From the NCBI GenBank assembly GCA_014379045.1, contig JACMMK010000373.1:1-25051 (forward strand): DNA of 25,051 nucleotides, in the 5' to 3' direction. Below are positions 21,150 through 25,051 of the stretch, one piece after another; within the stretch, counting starts at the first letter, position 1; every line of letters starts with the position of its first letter. The translations under genes and the position numbers were made by a program. Under the pieces are notes generated by a model, which was given only the letters and a program-made list of their open reading frames with translations, ran no database searches and was not told where the DNA came from. Source of the DNA: Burkholderiales bacterium (GTDB lineage Bacteria > Pseudomonadota > Gammaproteobacteria > Burkholderiales > CAIKXV01).

Positions 21150-22687
21150 GCGCCGGCTCCCGGGGCGCTGCCCGATACTTCGGGATGACCCGGCGGGTGC
21201 GCCGAAGGCGATTCGGCTGCGCCTCTCCCGGAAGCGCCGACGAGTGCCTCGACGGCCGCGACGAAGACCTGCGCACGGTGCACGTAGTTGCGAAACATGT
21301 CGAAGCTCGCACACGCCGGCGACAGAACCACCGCGTCGCCGGGATGCGCGAGCGCGCGCGCGCGCGCAACCGCCTCCTCGAGCGTCGAAGCGCGTTCGGT
21401 AATGACGCCCGTGCCGGCGATCGCCCGTGCGATCTTCCCGGCGTCCAGACCGATCAGCACGACCGCGCGTGCCGCCTGGGCCACGACCGGTGCGAGGGGG
21501 GAAAAGTCCTGGCCTTTCCCGTCACCGCCCGCGATCAACACGATCGGCCGGGAGAATCCTCTCAATGCCGCGACCGTCGCGCCGACGTTGGTTCCTTTGG
21601 AGTCGTCGTAGAACTCGACGCCATCGATCTGCGCGATGTGCTGCATCCGGTGCGCCAGCCCGCGAAATGCGCGCAGCGCGTCGAGCAACGGCGCGTACGG
21701 GAGCGCGAGCGCACGGGCCAGGGCAAGCGCGGCGAGCGCGTTGCCGACATTGTGCGACCCGGCGACGGGCAGATGGCTGGCTGGCATCAGCCGCGCGTCG
21801 CCTTGCGCTAGCCAGAGCCCATCGCTGTCGTCGACGTGGCCCCTGAGACCCCAGTTTCGATCGTGGTCCGGCGCATCGATGCCGAACGTGCAGCATTCGC
21901 GACCGGCAATACGCATCGTCATCGAGTGCGGGTCGGCCCGGTTCAGCACCTGAACCCCGTCGCCTTCGAACACGCGCGCCTTCGCCTGGGCGTACTCGGC
22001 CAGCCCCGCATAGCGGTCGAGATGATCCTCGGACAGGTTGAGCATCGTCGCCACGTCGGCGCCGAGGCTCGACGTCGATTCGAGCTGGAACGACGACAGC
22101 TCGAGCACGATCGCCTGGGGGGGTGCCGCATTGAAGCCGCCCGCCGTTTCGACCTCGCTGAGCGCCTCGAGCACCGGCAGACCGATGTTGCCCGCGACGA
22201 TCGTGTCGAGCCCCGCGGCGCGCACCATCTGTCCGGCCATCTCGGTGACCGTGCTCTTGCCGTTGGTGCCGGTGACGGCGATCGTCCTGGCAGCGGGCAT
22301 CAGCGCGCGCCGATGGCGCGCGAAGATCTCGATGTCGCCGATCACCGGCACCCCGCGCGCGATCGCGCGCGCGACGGCCGGTTCGCTTCTCGGCACGCCG
22401 GGGGAGATCGCGACCCAATCGACCTGCGCGAGCGCATCGGCCGCCATCGGACCCAGATGCATCGGCAGCTCCGGCAGATGCATACTCACTTCGCGCGCGC
22501 CCGGCGCATCGGGGCGCGTGTCGTAGGCGCACACCCGAGCGCCGTGGCGCGCAAGGAAGCGCACGCACGACACGCCCGTCGCACCGAGACCGACCACTGC
22601 CACGCGCTCGCCGGCATGGCGTTGCGACGAGACACGATGGCCGGTGGCCATCGATGGAATCGAACGGGAAATCGTCGCGGCAGCCAT
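21146..22687 (-). CDS. murD: UDP-N-acetylmuramoyl-L-alanine--D-glutamate ligase MurD
   Basis: MurD adds D-glutamate to UDP-MurNAc-L-Ala with ATP. The 513-residue product has VAVVGLGATGVSCVRFL (29-45), the P-loop AVTGTNGKST (137-146, Lys144), NIGLPVLEAL, ELSSFQLEST, NLSEDHLDRY, DDSKGTNVGAT, and LSPACASFDMFRNYVHRA. It is longer than E. coli MurD (438) through an N-terminal extension of about 25 residues and a low-complexity Ser/Pro/Gly/Ala tail of about 30. ATG 22687 lies 5 nt after the mraY stop without a clear ribosome-binding site, suggesting coupling to mraY; ATG 22651 is a possible later start. The open frame further upstream is an out-of-frame shadow over mraY. Confidence 0.95.
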   Translation of the reverse strand: MAAATISRSIPSMATGHRVSSQRHAGERVAVVGLGATGVSCVRFLARHGARVCAYDTRPDAPGAREVSMHLPELPMHLGPMAADALAQVDWVAISPGVPRSEPAVARAIARGVPVIGDIEIFARHRRALMPAARTIAVTGTNGKSTVTEMAGQMVRAAGLDTIVAGNIGLPVLEALSEVETAGGFNAAPPQAIVLELSSFQLESTSSLGADVATMLNLSEDHLDRYAGLAEYAQAKARVFEGDGVQVLNRADPHSMTMRIAGRECCTFGIDAPDHDRNWGLRGHVDDSDGLWLAQGDARLMPASHLPVAGSHNVGNALAALALARALALPYAPLLDALRAFRGLAHRMQHIAQIDGVEFYDDSKGTNVGATVAALRGFSRPIVLIAGGDGKGQDFSPLAPVVAQAARAVVLIGLDAGKIARAIAGTGVITERASTLEEAVARARALAHPGDAVVLSPACASFDMFRNYVHRAQVFVAAVEALVGASGRGAAESPSAHPPGHPEVSGSAPGAGA

Positions 22688-22692
22688 CGTCG

Positions 22693-23775
22693 TCAGCGCA
22701 GTTTCATCGTCGACAACCCGGCGAGCACCAGCAACGCCGTGATGATCCAGAAGCGAACCACCACCTGGTTCTCCTTCCAGCCCTTGAGTTCGTAGTGATG
22801 GTGCAGCGGTGCCATCCGGAACACCCGCTTGCCGGTGAGCTTGAACGAAGCCACCTGCAACACGACCGACAGCGTTTCCACGACGAACACGCCGCCCATC
22901 ACGAACAGCACGATCTCCTGGCGCGTGATCACCGCGATCGTGCCCAGCGCCGCGCCGAGCGCGAGCGCGCCCACGTCGCCCATGAACACCGCCGCGGGAT
23001 AGGCGTTGAACCAGAGGAAGCCGAGCCCGGCGCCCGCGATCGCCGCGCAGAACACGGTGAGTTCGCCCGCCCCGGGAATCAGCGGAAAGCCGAGGTACTT
23101 CGAGAACACCACGTTGCCGGCGACGTAGGCGAAGATGCCCAGCGCCGAACCGATCATCACCGTCGGCAGTATCGCGAGGCCGTCGAGCCCGTCGGTAAGG
23201 TTCACCGCGTTGCTCGTGCCGACGATCACGAAATAGGTGAGCACGACGAAACCGATCGCACCCAGCGGATAGGCGAAGTTCTTGAAGAACGGCACGATCA
23301 GTTCGGTCTGCGCGGCACTGCCGGTCCACGCGAGGAAGATCGCAGCCGTCAATCCGATCACCGATTGCCAGAAGAACTTCGCGCGCGCCGACAGGCCCTT
23401 CGGATTGCGTTGAACGACCTTGCGATAGTCGTCGATCCATCCGATCACGCCAAAGCCGAGCGTGACGCTGAGAACGACCCACACCAGGCGGTTGGTGAGG
23501 TCGGCCCACAGCAGCACCGTCACCGCGATCGACACCAGGATCAGCGCACCGCCCATCGTCGGCGTGCCGCTCTTGACCAGATGCGTCTTCGGCCCGTCCT
23601 CGCGCACCGACTGTCCGATCTTGTACAGCGTCAGCTTGCGGATCATCGTCGGGCCGACGAACAGGCAGATCAGTACGGCAGTGATCGTCGCCAGCACTGC
23701 CCGCAACGTGAGATAGCTGAACACGTTGAACGAGCGATCGTATTGCACCAGCCACTGGCTGAGGGCGAGCAACAT
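22693..23775 (-). CDS. mraY: Phospho-N-acetylmuramoyl-pentapeptide-transferase MraY
   Basis: MraY moves phospho-MurNAc-pentapeptide onto undecaprenyl phosphate to make lipid I in the inner membrane. The 360-residue protein has about ten membrane helices and the catalytic residues: D115-D116 in DDYRK, NLTDGLDGL (192-200), FMGDVGAL (264-271, D267) and the HHH motif in PLHHHYELKGW (324-333). Length matches E. coli (360). ATG 23775 lies 2 nt after the murF stop with GGAG 10 nt upstream, so translation is probably coupled. Order murF-mraY-murD is standard for dcw clusters. Confidence 0.98.
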   Translation of the reverse strand: MLLALSQWLVQYDRSFNVFSYLTLRAVLATITAVLICLFVGPTMIRKLTLYKIGQSVREDGPKTHLVKSGTPTMGGALILVSIAVTVLLWADLTNRLVWVVLSVTLGFGVIGWIDDYRKVVQRNPKGLSARAKFFWQSVIGLTAAIFLAWTGSAAQTELIVPFFKNFAYPLGAIGFVVLTYFVIVGTSNAVNLTDGLDGLAILPTVMIGSALGIFAYVAGNVVFSKYLGFPLIPGAGELTVFCAAIAGAGLGFLWFNAYPAAVFMGDVGALALGAALGTIAVITRQEIVLFVMGGVFVVETLSVVLQVASFKLTGKRVFRMAPLHHHYELKGWKENQVVVRFWIITALLVLAGLSTMKLR

Positions 23776-23777
23776 GG

Positions 23778-25051
23778 TCAGTGCACTCCGCCGGCATGCG
23801 CTGCAGCGCTCGATGAAGGCGCGGCATCGCGCAGCGCCGCGGCGACCCGCTCCATCTGCATGAAGCGCGAGCCCTTCACCAGCACGGTCACCGACGGGGC
23901 GAGTGCGCTGCGCACCTCGGCGACCAGCGCTTCGATGTCGTCGAAGTGTTGCGCCGCCGTGCCGAAGGCTTCGCTCGCGCGTGCCGCGTGCGCCCCGAGC
24001 GTGAGCAGCCGGTCGACGCCGAAATGGCGCGCTGCTGCACCCACCTCGGCGTGCATCTGTTCGGACCCATCACCCAACTCGCCCATCGCGCCCAACACCA
24101 GAATCCGCAGGCCGCCGCGCTCGGCCAGCACCTCGATCGCGGCAAGCGCGGATTCGGGATTCGCGTTGTAGCTGTCGTCGATCAGCGTCGAACCGTTCAG
24201 CGCCGCCTGCACGCGCAGTCGACCCGCTACCGGCGTGAACGCGGTCAACCCGTTCAACACCGCATCCAGCCCCGCGCCTGCGGAAATCGACGCGGCGACG
24301 GCCGCCAGTGCGTTGCGCACGTTGTGCAGTCCCGGTACGCCCAGGCGTACCTGCAGTTCGCCAAGCGGGGTGCGCAAGCGCAGGTCGGCACCGAGGTCAT
24401 CCAGATCCCAGCGCGCGCTGATTGCCGCCGAATCCTCGAGGCCGAAATCGAGCACGCGCGCAGCCCCGGCAAGATCACGCCAGAAATCTGCGAACCGGTC
24501 GTCGGCGTTGATCACCGCGCTGCCGCCCGGCCGTATGCCTTCGAAGATCTCCCCCTTGGCCGCGGCGACGGCCTCGCGCGAACCCAGATTCGCCAGGTGG
24601 GCGACGCCCGCATTGCCGATAACCGCAATATCGGGCTGCGCGATGCGAGTCAGCCGCGCGATCTCGCCTGCATGGTTCATTCCCATCTCGATCACCGCGT
24701 AGCGATGCGCGGCGGTGAGCGACAGCAGCGTCAGCGGTACCCCGACCTCGTTGTTGAGATTGCCCGGTGTGGCGAGTACCGACGCCGCAGCCGCAGCCGC
24801 GAAAGCATCCGGATCGGCCGACAGCGCGAGCGGGGTCGTGCCGTGCAGCGCCGCCTCGGCGCGCAGTATCGACGCGGTCATTTCCTTGATGGTCGTCTTG
24901 CCGTTGCTCGCGGTGACCGCGATCAGCGGGCCGCGCAGCCGTTGCCGACGCGAGGTGGCGAGCCGGCCCAGCGCTACCAGCGTGTCGTCGACCACCACCA
25001 GCGGCAACTGCGGCGCGATCCGCGCGCGACCGTCGGCGAAAGCGCGTTCGC
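23778..25051 (-). CDS. murF: UDP-MurNAc-tripeptide--D-Ala-D-Ala ligase MurF (5' end outside window)
   Basis: MurF adds the D-Ala-D-Ala dipeptide made by Ddl to complete the cytoplasmic muropeptide. The frame is open to the right edge of the window, leaving 423 residues; family length near 450-470 means a few dozen N-terminal residues are missing. A TTG at 25007 is internal and not a start, because the upstream codons continue the MurF N-terminal domain (ERAFADGRARIAPQLPLVVV). Visible motifs are the P-loop AVTASNGKTT, LNNEVGVPLTLL, EMGMNHAGEI, GLHNVRNALAA, and DDSYNANPESALAAIE, with VLVKGSRFMQME near the C-terminus. All are intact. It is the first gene of the visible operon; murE, ftsI and mraZ/W would be expected further right. 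Confidence 0.96.
   Translation of the reverse strand, partial: ERAFADGRARIAPQLPLVVVDDTLVALGRLATSRRQRLRGPLIAVTASNGKTTIKEMTASILRAEAALHGTTPLALSADPDAFAAAAAASVLATPGNLNNEVGVPLTLLSLTAAHRYAVIEMGMNHAGEIARLTRIAQPDIAVIGNAGVAHLANLGSREAVAAAKGEIFEGIRPGGSAVINADDRFADFWRDLAGAARVLDFGLEDSAAISARWDLDDLGADLRLRTPLGELQVRLGVPGLHNVRNALAAVAASISAGAGLDAVLNGLTAFTPVAGRLRVQAALNGSTLIDDSYNANPESALAAIEVLAERGGLRILVLGAMGELGDGSEQMHAEVGAAARHFGVDRLLTLGAHAARASEAFGTAAQHFDDIEALVAEVRSALAPSVTVLVKGSRFMQMERVAAALRDAAPSSSAAAHAGGVH

Noticed and set aside
21349..21367. Alternating CG run
   Set aside because: It falls in murD codons for alternating Ala/Arg and is explained by coding in a GC-rich genome; Z-DNA effects cannot be argued from this alone.
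22688..23827. Upstream extension of the murD frame by 380 codons
   Set aside because: It overlaps mraY in another frame with Arg/Asp-rich sequence; MurD homology begins only after 22687.
1..25051. CRISPR arrays, insertion sequences, tRNA or rRNA genes, toxin-antitoxin or defence modules
   Set aside because: Looked for on both strands; no regularly spaced repeats, transposase motifs, or RNA-gene signatures were found.

Overview
This is a GC-rich chromosomal window that reads as a betaproteobacterium, probably Burkholderiales/Rhodocyclales-like. The evidence is gene content and order: a division and cell-wall (dcw) cluster running into ftsZ-lpxC, then a DUF721/DciA gene, an M23 peptidase, secA, argJ, a DUF815 ATPase, a Nudix-ThiE fusion, and yacG-zapD-coaE. 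No mobile element, RNA gene or CRISPR array was seen. Coding density is high. Most long open frames on the opposite strand are GC-driven shadows of real genes.

Left arm (1-2505, + strand): the C-terminal part of coaE, then zapD and yacG, then an alpha/beta-hydrolase-fold protein whose GTG start overlaps the yacG stop. The hydrolase has lost recognisable parts of its catalytic motifs. It converges on the next block across an imperfect palindrome (2537-2604).

Middle block (2632-10062, - strand, transcribed right to left): M23 peptidase, secA, argJ, DUF815 ATPase, Nudix-ThiE fusion. The M23 gene starts with TTG behind a good Shine-Dalgarno. secA has a roughly 320-nt leader with no SecM-like gene. 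The single + strand gene dciA (10129-10572) diverges from the M23 gene and converges on the lpxC unit.

Right arm (10691-25051, - strand): transcription order is murF (5' end cut by the window edge), mraY, murD, ftsW, murG, murC, murB, ddl, ftsQ, ftsA, ftsZ, lpxC and a small two-helix membrane protein. It covers cytoplasmic UDP-MurNAc-pentapeptide synthesis (MurB, MurC, MurD, MurF, Ddl), the lipid steps (MraY, MurG), septal polymerisation (FtsW), the divisome scaffold (FtsQ, FtsA, FtsZ) and the committed step of lipid A synthesis (LpxC). Genes are tightly packed, with ATGA stop/start overlaps at murD-ftsW, murC-murB and ftsQ-ftsA.

The least expected signals are small and lie inside the dcw operon. 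(1) Two copies of a roughly 40-nt palindromic element sit just downstream of the murB and ftsW stops; they are near-identical except that the loop appears inverted. (2) The first 29 nt of murC are duplicated 40 nt upstream, across the murG stop, creating a decoy start and a 16-codon mini-ORF. (3) A 12-bp tandem repeat encodes a four-residue repeat in the FtsQ tail. I saw no convincing new multi-gene system; the window is otherwise a conserved housekeeping region.
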